A stretch of DNA of 57,320 bases from Cerioporus squamosus (lineage: Eukaryota > Basidiomycota > Agaricomycetes > Polyporales > Polyporaceae), in the NCBI GenBank assembly GCA_022592435.1, contig JABYQS010000206.1:1-57320 (forward strand), given 5' to 3'. The position numbers and the translations under genes were made by a program. The notes under the pieces were generated by a model, which did no database searches, was not told the origin of the DNA, and was given only the letters and a program-made list of their open reading frames with translations. Below are positions 33,123 through 44,835 of the stretch, one piece after another (position 1 is the first letter of the stretch; every line of letters begins with the position of its first letter).

Positions 33123-34697
33123 ATGCCTGTGACGTTCACCGTTGCAACTCATCCGGCTGAACAATGGTGGGGAACTCAGCGCAACACCGCCTATGACATC
33201 CTCGCCGTGGCCTGCGGATCCCAGTACGAGAACTGTAAACAGATCCTGCAGAGCTCGCTGGAGCCCGAGGAGCTCCGAAAATCTCGCCCAGCAGTAACGG
33301 ATTCGCGCACGCCGTTCTGAACGCATGGGCGGGTCATTTTTACCTTCGTATCAGGTCCGTGTTATGCGATCCTGCAAATAGGACGCGACACTGAATATTC
33401 AATGCAGACCCGACGACGTGTGGGTGGCAATTCTGAACCAGCTCAATTTCTAGTGGGTCGCGCCCTCAGGCTCAGTTGTGACATGGCGAAGACAGTGGAT
33501 CACTGAAGGCTCTTCGGACGCTCAGCATCAACGCACACGCCGAGGAGCTGCGTCGGTACTTCGTCGCGCATGACGGAAAGAGAGAACTGAAAGTGACAAG
33601 CACAAGCGGGGACTTCGCTGCCTTCGCGCGCAAGATGAGTTTGAAGATTCGGGAGAATGTGCGTGCCTCCGTTTCATGTGATTCGTATTCTCCAGCTCAC
33701 CCTGGTTGCGTCCATAGGTCGTCGACAGCACGCTTGTCGAGTGGGTCCTCCCCGATTTCACGACGACGACGGTCCATGACAGGGCAGTATGTTCCATCGT
33801 AATGATGGCTTCCCTGAAACAGTACGTGCCCTCCCTTGCATGCCATACACCTAGGTAGTACTGACGGATAGTGAAGGTATTTCACATACGCTTCGGGCGA
33901 AACGTGCGGCATACCGTCCGTCACGCTCGAAGGAGAGAAGTCTGACTGGGAAGAGATATATCGGCGCCTTGGACGTCTGTACGAGCTCGGCGACGAGCCC
34001 TCCGTCTGGGCCGAGATGCTCCGTCCCATTCTCCGCCGTTTCATCCGCGCGTTCGACTGGAGATCCGGACGTGAAGTTCTGGGAACATGTCATTCACCGA
34101 AACACGCAGATGTGCGGACAGGACGACCTCAGCGGCTGGCTCACCGCGTTCTGCGTGTGGGACCACAAGGGACAGTGGAAACCGAGGGATATGCCTGACA
34201 TCATTCCCACGCAACCCACTAAGGAGCCCGCTTCCAACGACATTGGAGAGAACGTGCCGTCGGCGCGGGCAAGGACCGGTTTGGGTAGATTTGTGAAAAC
34301 GCTTCTGACCTCCAAGGAGGCACGGAAGCGGCTTGAGGATAAGTCCACGCCCCACGAGTCGGCAACAGGCAGCGTGATGGCTACTGTTCCCGGTATGTCC
34401 AGCGAAGTCAGATGTATACAGAACTCTGCGCTCAATCCTCAATGCACAGGATCCTACAGGGACCGCCAGTACACTCTTGACGGTGTCTCATACTTCACTA
34501 TACCCACTGCCGAGGTTCCTGAGGGTTACTGCGAGGTCGATGTGACACTCTACCACGACGAACACAAAACCCACTGCACGATGGTCGCTGGTCATTTCGC
34601 TATTTCTGCATCTCCGATGGAGTCTGGCGGGAAGCCCGACACGCTCAGCCCGGCCCCACACTGGGTGATCTTCGAGAAGAAGGTGCATTTGGAGTAA
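33123..34697 (+). pseudogene. DUF4419 protein, frame-broken copy
   Basis: Starts MPVTFTVATHPAEQWWG, matching MPVTFHVAPHAAKE of the intact copy at 44836. It then follows that protein in exon structure: AHAVLNAWAGHFYLRIR, RPDDVWVAILNQLNFY, INAHAEELRRYFVAHDGKRE, TLVEWVLPDFTTTTV, YASGETCGIPSVTLEGEKSD, EDLSGW-like block QMCGQDDLSGWLTAFCVWD, and the C-terminal PDTLSPAPHWVIFEKK. The frame must change once near 33280 (after EELRK) and once near 34058 (between FIRAFDW and GDPDVKFWEHV). It also lacks the last 35 residues of the paralogue. DUF4419 proteins are common in mushrooms; function not established. If the two single-base breaks are sequencing errors this would be a second functional gene. Confidence 0.8.
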
Positions 34698-35687
34698 TGA
34701 AACTCGGAGTAAGTACTCCGGGGTTGCTGGAGTGCGGAGCGGTTCCAGTTATCGAGTTTGGTCAGTATGCATTAGCATATTTCTGGGAAAGGCATAGCGA
34801 TGTATGAGAAGTGTATGATAGTAGCATAGCCGACGAAGAGCGTTCGAAATACATGCAACCAGGTGCCTCGATATCGCTGCACATATTCATCCATCGTATG
34901 TCCCGGGATCTGGTGGACAACGGGTCCGGGGTACGACTACTTATGCCCCGACGCCTTATATGGCGCCAATCGCTCTCCAAGCCAGCAATACCATCATTCT
35001 CCGTGATCCAAGGGGAATGATAGAGGAAAGATTTATAGCTGGAGTGGACGACTCCTTGGCTTCTGGCCCGTCTTCCGACGGAGTTCAGAGCGTAAGCTAT
35101 CATTCCCCGGGTGCGCCGGTCGGACGAGGCGCTAGGGTCCGGGAGTGCGCGGTCGGTGTGGTTGTCGTTCTGCGGGGAGGCTGCCAGTAGTTACTAGTAG
35201 CGGATCAGCTTCGCCCAGCAGACCACATACGGAATTAAGAGTAACCCACATACCGACCAAGGGTGCCAGACCGGCCTACTCTTGTCTTCTCGCGTATTTG
35301 AGTATATAATCCGAGCGTTCGTGAGCATGCGGCGGACTTAGTCGGGCCGATTCGTTCAGCCGTGGGTCGTACCAAGTCGAAGAGAGTGAGTGACGAGACG
35401 AGGACCGAAAAGTCAGTCTGCAAATGTCGGCATCCATGCGCGCGGGTGTGAATTTGGCGACCAATCAAACATTTGAATGAAAACTTGACAGAACGATATC
35501 GAAGACACAGACAAGGAGAGGAGTCAAACATAGGATGAAGTAGGGACGCCAGCCTCTCCAGGCCCACCAACTCCGTGCCTCGCATCCCAGGCTGCGTTGT
35601 TGCCTTCGCTTCTCGCGACGACCACAACGACGGGGCAGAAGCCGCAGCGACCAGCGCAGTCCGAGCCTTGACCGTCTGCGTCTTTGG
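34698..35687. other. Intergenic, no gene seen
   Basis: Nothing with coding support. Convergent 3' flanks of the DUF4419 relic and the minus-strand membrane gene. Confidence 0.4.
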
Positions 35688-37216
35688 CTAGATCTTCACT
35701 GAGGTCCTCGACTGCACCTCCGCCAGTTCAGCCGCCATCTTCTCCTTCTTCCTCTGGCGGCGCAACCAAGTAGGAACTCTCTGCCCGTGGGGCTTCTTCT
35801 TACTGTTCTCCGGCTGGTCGTCGTCTACAAGCCTATCGAGGTCTTCGATCCGCCCAGGGGTCGATGCATGCAGCCCATCCGTCCGAGGAGAACCTGAGAG
35901 CGCCATGGCCAGCTGCGTGACCTGCGACCCAGAAGGTAGCGACGAGCCAAGGAGAAGGGACCTAAGGGCAGGATCCATCCCGGGGATGTGCTCAAGAAAG
36001 ATGCGCAGCTTGGGCGAGAGCACGAACGCCGGCGCCGCCGGGTTGAGCGGCTTCTTGAACGCCACAGAACGGGGGACCAGGGAAGTCGAAGAGGCAAGCG
36101 ACGTAGAGTCGTCTTCCAGCGCCTTGATAGAGCTTGCATTGGAGCAGTCGATACTGAAGGACGCGGTGGAGTCGTCGTCAAGCTCGGCTTCATCGGCGCA
36201 GAGCGTTTCCTCAGAGTCATGCAAGTTAGGAGGCAGATGACTGGAGGCAGAAGCACTGGCGAAGGTAGAGAAGGAGCGACTAGGGGGGCGAACCGAAGAG
36301 GGGGAGGAGACTTGGTGAGCGTGAACGTCGAAGCTATGGCTAGAGGAATTGAGCCTGATGGCGAGCTTGAGGGTGCCTGTCGGGCTGTTGTTAGCTGTCG
36401 GGGCGACACCTGCAAAGACGGGGGGGAGGGACGAGATGAGCTTCCAAAGCGCATCATGAGAAAGAGGTTCAACACACCTGTGACGACCGAGCCTCTCCGA
36501 AGTCGCGCCTGTGCAGATTCTCCCAACCGGACCACCAGCTCCAAGAATGACTGCGCGACGCCGTTGTATGCTGCGGTGGTCCAGTCGAATACTCCGCGCC
36601 GTGCCGCCTCAAGACCTAGGACGATGCGAATACAGACTGAACGAACGCGACGTCCAAGCGCAGCGCAACTCCTCGCGCCCGTCTTGAAGATGGCGGACAA
36701 GGTTCGCAGCATGCACGCGGCGATCCGGAAAGGTGCGAGGAAGACTCCTACAAGCATGCGACACAACACAAGAGTTGCCAAGAAGACCAGGTGGACAGAG
36801 GCGGAGAACAGGGCGCAGAGTCCGAGGGCGACGCTGATGAACAACAACTTCACGCTGTCGAGGAGCTGTCCTATAGCGGCAAGTAGAAGGCTAGTATGTC
36901 GACTGACGGTGCTTGGAGGATATCGACATAGTGATACGAGTTCGATTAGAAACAAGCTGGCCGTCACGAGGAGGATGGTGGTTAAGGCGACGTGCGAGAG
37001 CTCCGCAGGCAGTTGGATCCCGGCAAGCGACCAGTCCAGCGGGTTCGAATCCGGACTCCATCCGCTGATACGGGCGACACCAGGGAGATATTGTACGTCT
37101 GTGCGATAGTTCATGTTGGCCTGGACAAAGAGCAGATGGAGCGGGAGAGCATGCGAGGAGGAGGCGAGGAGAAAACGAGGGCGGCCATCCAAGCTGGCAT
37201 ATCGGAGTCTGAACAA
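35688..37216 (-). CDS. Multi-span membrane protein of unknown function
   Basis: Two exons (36478-37216 and 35688-36409) give 1461 nt, 486 aa. An internal ATG at 37114 (MNYRTDVQYLPGV) would give 452 aa and may be the real start. N-terminal half: hydrophobic segments ALTTILLVTASLFLIELVSL, VKLLFISVALGLCALFSASV and HLVFLATLVLCRMLVGVFLA, then a region rich in Arg and helix formers (LGRRVRSVCIRIVLGLEA). C-terminal half is soluble: Ser/Asp-rich (SEETLCADEAELDDDSTASF), then LSPKLRIFLEHIPGMDPALR and a strongly basic end WLRRQRKKEKMAAEL. Three or four helices with a long cytosolic or nuclear tail; not a family I recognise. A long open frame on the opposite strand (35988-37109) is its shadow. Confidence 0.65.
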
Positions 37217-37451
37217 GTATTGATGTTAGCTGATCAAAGGGTTATTGACTTTCAAGACCCGCCCGAACATGCAAGCAGCGTTCGGAGTGTAGGTGAGTCG
37301 TTACTCGTAACTGTCTTCCTTATCCTCATCCATGTTTATCGCCAGGAACTCATAGGTGCGAGCATATTTCTACTCGTATGCCAGTGGTAAATCAAGGCTA
37401 ATTGGGCGATATACTGCAGTACTTGGTGGTGCGGTACAAGACTTCAGTCCG

Positions 37452-38810
37452 ATGGACCCTCCTGCCGCCATGTCGCTCCTGGCACAACTGCCGCCTGAAC
37501 TCGAATACGCCATCCTCGTATGGCTCAAGGAGGACAAGTCTACTTCTGCCTCCTGCTCGCTGGTCTGCCGCAGTTGGCGGACTATCTGCCAGTCATTCCT
37601 CTTCGCGCAATTACCATCAAAACGTACCAGGCTGGCAAGTACCGCATGGATCGCATCGCGAACTTCCTCCAGTTCAGCCTGAAGAACTCGATCATCACGA
37701 AGTACCTTCGCGAGCTGGATCTCAATGGGAGTCATGAGGGTTCTGTCTCGCTGGAACTACTTCGCGGTGCTTTGGAGGAACTAGTGCACCTGCGTGTCCT
37801 CAGGTTGCGGAACCTCCAGATTGACAATGCTACCTCCACCGAGGCGGCTGGCAACGGCCATGTTACGCCGCAAGTCAGACGTTCTCTGGACAAAATGAGA
37901 ATTGTCCTCTGCAGTTTCCCTAGCCGTCAGCTCCGGGATTTGCTCTCCATCGTCTTCATGTTCTCGGAGATAGAAGATTTGGCGATCAACGGCGACGACT
38001 GGGGCATTTCCATGGATTCCCACTTCTATCCGAGGGAGCGCCCTCTCATGGTGCGGTCGTTGGACCTGTACGATCTGCACGAAGCTTGTACGTCCGCAAT
38101 ATGTGACATGGTCCGCGCATCCAGAGCATTGGAGGGCCATTTGACATCATTGTGCTTCCGCCGCCCTCATGAGATCGATGGAGTGCGATCCTTTGCGTCG
38201 CTGCTATACGATGCTGGATCGTGCTTGACAACTCTCGAGGTTTGCTTGTCATATTCCTTTCAAGCCCTCTCGCCCATCGGTGAGTAACTGTTGCACCTGC
38301 TCGAAACCCCCATTTCACACATATGTGGACTGACGTGTTTGAGTATAGAGGCTTCCAACGCACTCAACCTCAGCAATTGCACAGTCCTGAAAACTCTAAA
38401 GCTTCGTCTCCAGATCGGAGCAGAGGAGCTTGCCACGAACGACCTCAACACAGCTCAACTGTGGCTTCCCACCAGCTTCCGCGCGTGCGCCGATCTCTTG
38501 GCCTCGCACCAGAAAGCGTCTTCGGCTCTGAGTACCGTGCACATCATCTTCGATGCCGAAGGCTACGGTGACCTAGCCGCGGAGGCAATACGAGACGTCG
38601 CGGAGGATTTGAACGCTGCCTGGCAGCCACTGGATGCTGCGCTCATGGACTTGAGACCGCTTGGCCGATTGGAAGGTCCGAGACAAGTACCGTGATCTAG
38701 TCGAAGAGAAGCGCGAACGCCTACGGACAGATGTTGAAGCAGGGCTATCTGGAGTACTGAGTTTGCACAAGGGTGCTCACGACTTCTTCCACCTCCGTTG
38801 TGGAAACTAG
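37452..38810 (+). pseudogene. F-box protein with two frame breaks (copy 1)
   Basis: The N-terminal F-box LPPELEYAILVWLKEDKSTS then CSLVCRSWRTICQ fits the Skp1-binding motif of SCF ubiquitin-ligase adaptors. The next conserved piece, ITIKTYQAGKYRMDRIANFL, is in another frame, so one base is missing or extra near 37603. Further leucine-rich segments follow (LVHLRVLRLRNLQI; MFSEIEDLAINGDDW; GSCLTTLEVCLSYSF) and an intron near 38281-38346. A second frame change near 38663 is needed to reach the tail ADWKVRDKYRDLVEEKRERL, ending at 38810. As written it would stop early. F-box proteins with variable C termini are expanded and often pseudogenised in mushrooms; the substrate is unknown. Confidence 0.7.
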
Positions 38811-39734
38811 GAGTCCCGTGCTCGTACCGGCTTCGGTACGTTGATGTATCCGACACTTTTTCTTCGGGATCCACTGATGAAGTGCATGCAGTGTATATGC
38901 GAGATGAGCGGCGTCGGCGAGAGTGCAGACGGAGCGCGGTGGAGGGCTACATGTCGCCGAGACTCCGACGGAGGGAACACACCATAACGGTTGCTAGCAT
39001 CGCAGCCATGCTTTCGCTGTCCGCAGTGTATGATGTTCGGTATATTCTCACTGCGCCTGCTAACCGTGCACATAGCAGAGATGGCATGGGTTGGAGGGTA
39101 TTGTATTCAGAGTCAAGAGGTGTGGAGATGGGGCTGGAAAATCTTCCTGACCAGAAGTTGATTGCGGCAGAAGAGCGGCGCCGGTCCCGCTCACTACGCC
39201 GACCATGCTGCTTATCCCTGACCGTATCTGTGTATCCAATGCTACCCCCTCCCGTCTCCCTCTGACATCAATATCTGGGACCATCCACCTCGAGGCTCGT
39301 GCACCCCTACAGGTCCATACAATTCTCTAGGCAGAACTTACTCCGTGGCATCCTCAGATATCTCTCTGACTCGGTACGCCAGCGCTATCCCTTGCTCACG
39401 AACCGGCGATCGCACGATTGCCCAACACGATGCTCATTCTCTTGGCGGACCTCCGGATATCTGCCTATGATGCGAGTGACCAGGTGTTACTGTGCTCGCG
39501 ACAGAAACCAGCTTCTTGAGTGAGTGGGCGTCGACTGCCTTCGAAATCGTGTCGCCGCGGCTCAGCTCCCGGTGCAAACCACAGTAAGTCTGACTGTTCT
39601 GGATGTCTGGATGTCCATTCCTCACCCATATCCTAGAGCTACCTCAGCCCTGGTAAAGCCCCACATCTTGAGGGTCGGCCAGATATCCTGGATAGCGGTC
39701 TCAACATGCACGTCCGCGTCGCCTTGCTTCAGGG
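38811..39734. other. Intergenic, no gene seen
   Basis: Short frames only. The last part is the upstream region of the gene starting at 39797. Confidence 0.35.
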
Positions 39735-39740
39735 ATATAA
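39735..39740 (+). promoter_or_regulatory. Candidate TATA box
   Basis: GGATATAAACC lies 57 bases before the chosen ATG at 39797, a usual place for a TATA element in a compact basidiomycete promoter. Inferred from motif and distance only. Confidence 0.35.
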
Positions 39741-39796
39741 ACCTGCTTCATGGTACGCAGCTGTCTCGCTCAAGTCTCGCATCCGTGTTTTCCAAC

Positions 39797-41625
39797 ATGC
39801 CCTTCCAAGACACTCCGTCCTATCACCCATCGGAGGAGCGCGAAGATACGCTGGAGACGAGGGACTTCGATGTCATCATGGATGGGGCCGCCGGGCTCTC
39901 TCGAAATATCGACAGCTGGCTGGCTGGCCAGCCGACAATCCCGGACAGGCATCCTCCCGCTTCGGTGTTGAGCAAGATACGCGATCTACCAATCCCCTCC
40001 TCGATCACCATCTCGCACACACCGCGCAGTCTTCACGATCAGATCACGGTGTATATGGTATGTCGTTGTCCGGACATCCCTCCGAGTCATCACCCACCCT
40101 CCTCGACAAGTATGTGAACAGTTCGCTTACCACGCCGTTGCATTCTGCAGGGGAGGCTGCCTCTGTCGCGCATGCGGTACTTCGGTCGGTCGTACCGCCG
40201 GTCGCGCACATCCCAGACCAACAGTTCGCTGTGCCTCCCTATGCCACCCACAACATCCCCTATACCACTTCGGCTGCCCCATTTCTCCATGGGCCCGCCA
40301 GGGAGGTTCCTCAACCCGAGAGCAACTACGGCTTTCAGCGTCAATATGCATCTCCTGAGCCCATCCAGGACTTTGTGGAGGGGACGCTTCACAGCCAGGC
40401 ACACGCGGAGATGCAGGTGTCCGACGACGCTGCGAGAAACTGGCTACCCTCCTCCTGGCAGCCTGCTCAGATGTATGCGGAGCCCTTACCGCTGTCCGCG
40501 CGGTCAGATGTTGCTATGCAGGGATATATGCCCAGAGAGAACAGCTACGGCGGTGAGCAGTTACGCAATATTCGCAGCGATCGGGCCCTGACGTCGCGCA
40601 CAGAGGCTAGCGTACTGTCCCATAGCGAGTTCCTCCACGATGGGTACACCGGTTCTCCACCTACCGCGTGCAACTACCAGCCTTACCTTCATTGTTTAAC
40701 GAATCCCCTCTTCCCCCCTCCCCTCCCCTCCCCTCCCCTCTCCTTCCCTCCCCTCTCCTCACCATCCGGCAGGCGGCTCCCCTTGCAGCGTCCGGGGGTG
40801 CTCCCCAGTGCCGATATGCAGTTCCGACGCGGCGCCCCGACGAACCGCTCCACCCCCAGACGCGCCGCCCCGTATGACGTTGCGAATCCTCAGCGTCGCG
40901 CCGTCACTTTGCCTCAGCAGTATCAAGCGCGGAGCCAGTACCTCTCGCCGCCTTCTGGGCGCCAAATGATGTCGCCCACCTACGGACGGCCCTCGCTCGA
41001 GGCCGACCCATCCTCTGCACCTTCGACGAGCACCCGGGAGACGCTGCCACGGCAACGTCTCGCTCCTTCATGTTCGGGGGACTCCGGCATCGGGTTCGAT
41101 AACATATATCCCTCGACCATCGCTCCCCATGAACTCCATTTCGGCATCCTTCCACCCTCCGGGAGTCAAGACATGATGGTCGAGCTAGAGGAACTTCGTC
41201 AAGAGACGTACGCCAACGGAAACAGGAAGCCGGACCTCAACGGCATCCCCGACTTCATCCTGTACGGCCACAGCTGCAGGCTCGACAAGCTGCTCCGAGG
41301 GGACTCCTGCGTGCCCAACGCGGACGACGTTCCCTTCCACCTGGGAGTGCTGCCGGGCAAGCCGTCCTTTCGCTTCCGGTTCCTCAGCCATCCTCAGGGC
41401 TACGACCGTCAAGTGACAGTGACGACGTGTATCAAAGGCATACCTAATCCGCCAAACAAGGGACGGCTGGCGATGCTGGCGGCGGGCGAGATGAAGCGGT
41501 TCTTGGAGAAATGCGAGAAGGAGAGAAGGCCATTCGGGTACGGCATGCACGAGCTCTACCTCCTGAGCATAAACTATACTTCGCAGGGGAGCCTCCAGCC
41601 CAGGTTTGGGGTTCGGAAGCTGTGA
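39797..41625 (+). CDS. Low-complexity protein with conserved-looking C-terminal domain, unknown
   Basis: Exons 39797-40057 and 40111-41625, joined at a GTATGT..AAG intron, give 1776 nt, 591 aa. The start MPFQDTPSYHPSEEREDTLE was preferred over a frame open from 39706 because it follows a TATA-like element. Residues 90-440 are Ser/Pro/Gln/Tyr-rich and disordered, including a proline run encoded by a CCCCT repeat at 40711-40765. The last 150 residues look folded: LNGIPDFILYGHSCRLDKLL, DDVPFHLGVLPGKPSFRFRF, MLAAGEMKRFLEKCEKERR and YGMHELYLLSINYTSQGSLQ. Long disordered region plus compact C-terminal domain is typical of fungal regulators, but no known fold was recognised. The AAG acceptor is less common than YAG and the junction should be treated as likely, not certain. 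Confidence 0.6.
40711..40765 (+). repeat. CCCCT microsatellite inside coding sequence
   Basis: Repeated CCCCT/CCCTC units encode Pro-Ser-Leu-rich sequence (PPLPSPPLSFPPL). Units of five bases are prone to slippage that shifts frame; the frame is open in this copy. Confidence 0.85.
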
Positions 41626-42714
41626 ATGTGCGGGAGCCTCGGAGGAAGCTAGATGTTGGGGTCTTAATACCGCGGCCCCGGCAGGTGGTGTAGCTCTCTG
41701 GTAGAGCCCCAGAACGCGCGCCGTGTCTCGTAACATATCTGTTCAGCTCGAGCCCTATGATGGCCCATGGGCTAGTAGAGTGGTGACCGATTAGTGTACT
41801 AACGTATTGTCAGATATAAGATCGCGATCGAGTACTTTAACTTATCAATCAACTTATCCGTTCGAGACGTTCTAGTACCCGTTCGAAGGGAGGTGGGATC
41901 GCGCAGCAGCACGAACGTCCAGCGCAGATACCGAGAACACAGTCGCGTTGTATCCACTGGCCGAGCTGAAGCCTTCGGCACAAGACCTGGGCGGGAACGT
42001 ACAGCCAACAGATTTTCAATCGAGCGCGACAAGAAGCACAGCAGGTGACCACAGCGGAGCCAAGAAACGAGAGCGATATCATACACAAACAAGGAGCTGC
42101 ACAAGAACGAAGGGCGATAGCGGAAGCACGTAGTACACAGAAACGCGACTATGAAGCCAGGCACGAGAGGATCTGAGTATAGCGCGACCGAGATAGAGCA
42201 TGACGGGAGTGAGCAAGCGACAACAAGCGAGAAGCGAGAAGCGAGAACGTATACGTGAGGGATATAGAAATCTGTAAGCAAGACGAATCCACATCCAAAC
42301 CGTGATGAGACATACAAATGCAGGACACGAATCACGAACCATGAAACCGTTACGTTCCATCCGAGACCGAGACAATCCAAGAAAACCGTTCCCTATTCCA
42401 TGCGCATACATCTGCTCAGGGAAAGTTCCCCCCAGCCACCAACGCCAGGAAGCCTATCCCCGCCACAGACGTACGCGCCTCCTCTCCCGTCCATCAGCCG
42501 CATAAAAATCCTCGTCGAGAATCGGGCGCCAAGGTAGAGTGATCAGCTCGCCGGCTGAGCACTCGAGGGGGCGGCCGACTCGAGGATTCCTATGAGACTG
42601 GTGCGCGCGAACCGCGGATGCCTAACGAGGTAACGAAGTGTCAGTATACTAACAAGCCGCGACGAGGAGGACGACGGGCACTTGGAACTCACCGGGAAAG
42701 CCCTCATTGGCTGC
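41626..42714. other. Convergent 3' flanks, no gene seen
   Basis: Lies between the 39797 gene and the minus-strand zinc-finger gene. Overlapping open frames on the minus strand (41799-42411) look like repetitive non-coding sequence. GCTCTCTGGTAGAGC at about 41690 can form a hairpin. Confidence 0.35.
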
Positions 42715-43795
42715 CTACTCGGAGTCCGCGTCCTTGGCGACCTTAGGGCTCTTACGCCGCGGTGAGCCGAGGTTCGTGTGCTTCGACTGGATATGGCGGA
42801 TGAGGTCGTGCTTGCGGCTGAAGGACCGCGTGCAGTTTGGCTCCATGCACGCATACGCGCGCGACCCCTCGTGAACGGATTTGATGTGGACGCGCAGGTT
42901 GTGCGAGCGCGCGAACTCTGGTGTCCAAGGTCAGTGATGTGGTGGGAGACAATGGACGGGCTCACTCTTCGCGCATTGGGGGCACGGAAGCTTCGGCGTC
43001 GTGTCCTGACGTTTGCGTCGCTTCGTCGAGCGTGGCTTCTCCTCATAGTCGTCATCTTCCCTGTGCTTGTGCCTCTTGACGTTCGGCTTCTCCTCAGGGA
43101 GCGAGAGGGGTACTGGCCTGTCTGAGGAGGCTCCGGGATCGTGGAAGGGAACACGATATCATCTGTGCCCCTTGCACATCCCGGGAACCGAGACCATAGA
43201 CATCTGTGGCCGCAGCACCGACCTCGTGCTGTGATACCGGTTGTCCATGACCAATATCGGGGACGCCCGTGAAGTACGGGGTAGTAGGCGAAGTGGACAC
43301 ACATGACGAAGATGACGAAGGTGATACAGACGGTGAGGGATACCGGAAAGCGAACGTGTAGCCGTCGAGGGCTGCCACGTTGTTGCAAGCGTACTGACTC
43401 TCTATGCCGGGAGCCAAGGCGAAGTCGGGGACGTACTCGTCAAACGGAGAGCAAGGCAGGGTCTCCTCAGAGACGGGAGAGAGAGGGTCGAAGAGGGTGC
43501 CCGTGCTGGAACCCGTGTCATCCGAAAGGACAGAAGGAGGTGGTGGGGGGAGAAACGGCAGAAGTGTGCTAATGGCTGGCATCCATTCCGCCGCACTAGG
43601 CATCGAGAAATAGTATGGGTCGCAGGTATCGGCCATGGTAATATTATCGAGGTTGTTGTTGAAGCTGGCGACGGAGCACTCCGCGCTCTCGAGGCCGGTC
43701 AGAGCCTCGGTAACGCGGGGGCTCTCCCCGAAACCGACCCAGTCGCAGGCCAGACAAGAAGACATACCGCCGTCGCAGGTGCACAAGTTAAACAT
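42715..43795 (-). CDS. C2H2 zinc-finger transcription factor (copy 3)
   Basis: Starts at MFNLCTCDGGMSSCLACDWV (ATG 43793-43795); a frame open further upstream is probably leader. The N-terminal half is Ser/Pro/Asp-rich (LLPFLPPPPPSVLSDDTGSS; YPSPSVSPSSSSSCVSTSP), like an activation region. A basic linker EEKPNVKRHKHREDDD and STKRRKRQDTTPK precedes two classical fingers: CPQCAKKFARSHNLRVHIKS (C-x2-C-x12-H-x4-H) and CMEPNCTRSFSRKHDLIRHI (C-x4-C-x12-H-x4-H). It ends KVAKDADSE at 42715. The intron in finger 1 falls in the codon before the Phe, phase 1, as in the 3461 and 5585 genes. Between the N-terminal region and the basic linker the frame changes near 43110; I could not find a clean intron there, so either an unusual junction or a frame break exists. 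Confidence 0.75.
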
Positions 43796-44835
43796 CGCTG
43801 TACTCGATGAGAGGAAGGCAGGGAGAGATGTTGAACGAGGAGCCAGATGGAGATGGCGAGACGCGACGTGGGGACGTACACTTATCAAGCGCTGCTCGAT
43901 GCTGCAGATAACTGCTTCTTTCCTTCTCTCGTCCCGGGGACCATTCACGAGGCGTGTCCTTGAGAATTATCGGAGCACGAGATGTGCTGCGTCGCAGATC
44001 GACCCTCGAACGTTGCTGCGAATCGCCTGCGAGGTTCCCAACGCGCAGTCGACAACCGAGGCACCCAGGCGAACCAAAGGTGGAGAATGAGAAGGCAGAT
44101 GCGAAACCGGGCGGCCACGACGAACGAGGAGGAGTCCAAGACTGCAAGTCGAATTTTCGAGGACAACGTGCAGAATCAGGATCACAGATTGTGCTCATAC
44201 TGTGCTCGTTGTTGGCGGCGCTTGCAGGACGGTCTTCAAGAATCCTAGGTACGTATACTCGCTCGGGAGTCGCAGCCTACTCTTCGGTTCCTCTTCCATC
44301 TCGCGAACCATCCTCTTCACGAAGACGAAATAGTGGCTGCGGCACGTTGTTTCTCTCATGTCCAGGGCACTCGTCTGGTGAGTATGTATATCAGTGTACA
44401 TGTGCTGTACGAATACCAAGGACGTCTTGCCAGCCCGTTCGATTCCGAACTCACGCATGGTACCACGACTAGATGCACATCGGAGTCGAGCCCTCAACTG
44501 TACGCATCGGTCGCGCGAGGAGTTATGGATGCCACTGACACGTATGAAGCAGCCTCGATAGCGTCACTGGCGTCGTGTCGTCGGCATTCAGACCGTCTTC
44601 TAAGCAGACATTCTAATTATTCAGAAGGTCACAGGATATCAAAACGGCTGTTACCCTTGGTGATCTGAGTTAGCGCGGCCACGCTGTCAAATACGTCGCA
44701 GTCTTGTGATGTCCTCGCGACCTCTTCCCTTTCTCCTCTTGTAGTCGGACGCCTCTCCTGCACATGCGGGCGGATTTCCATCTCCTTGGCTTATCCCCTG
44801 CTCTTTGAGGCGACTACACGACATCTTCAGCCTCG
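43796..44835. other. Divergent promoter region, no gene seen
   Basis: Separates the minus-strand zinc-finger gene from the plus-strand DUF4419 gene. Open frames overlap on both strands and none is convincing. Confidence 0.4.

Noticed and set aside
35988..37109. 373-aa open frame on the plus strand
   Set aside because: It is antisense to the multi-span membrane gene, whose minus-strand frame has hydrophobic helices and a clean intron. The plus frame is Arg-rich with no domain.
41680..41740. tRNA-like D arm (TAGCTCTCTGGTAGAGC)
   Set aside because: No matching acceptor stem, anticodon arm or T arm with a usable B box follows; probably a chance hairpin.
41799..42411. 193-aa minus-strand frame rich in Cys, Phe and Ser
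   Set aside because: Looks hydrophobic enough to suggest a membrane protein, but the opposite strand is a purine-rich GAAGCGAGAA repeat-like stretch; composition explains it.
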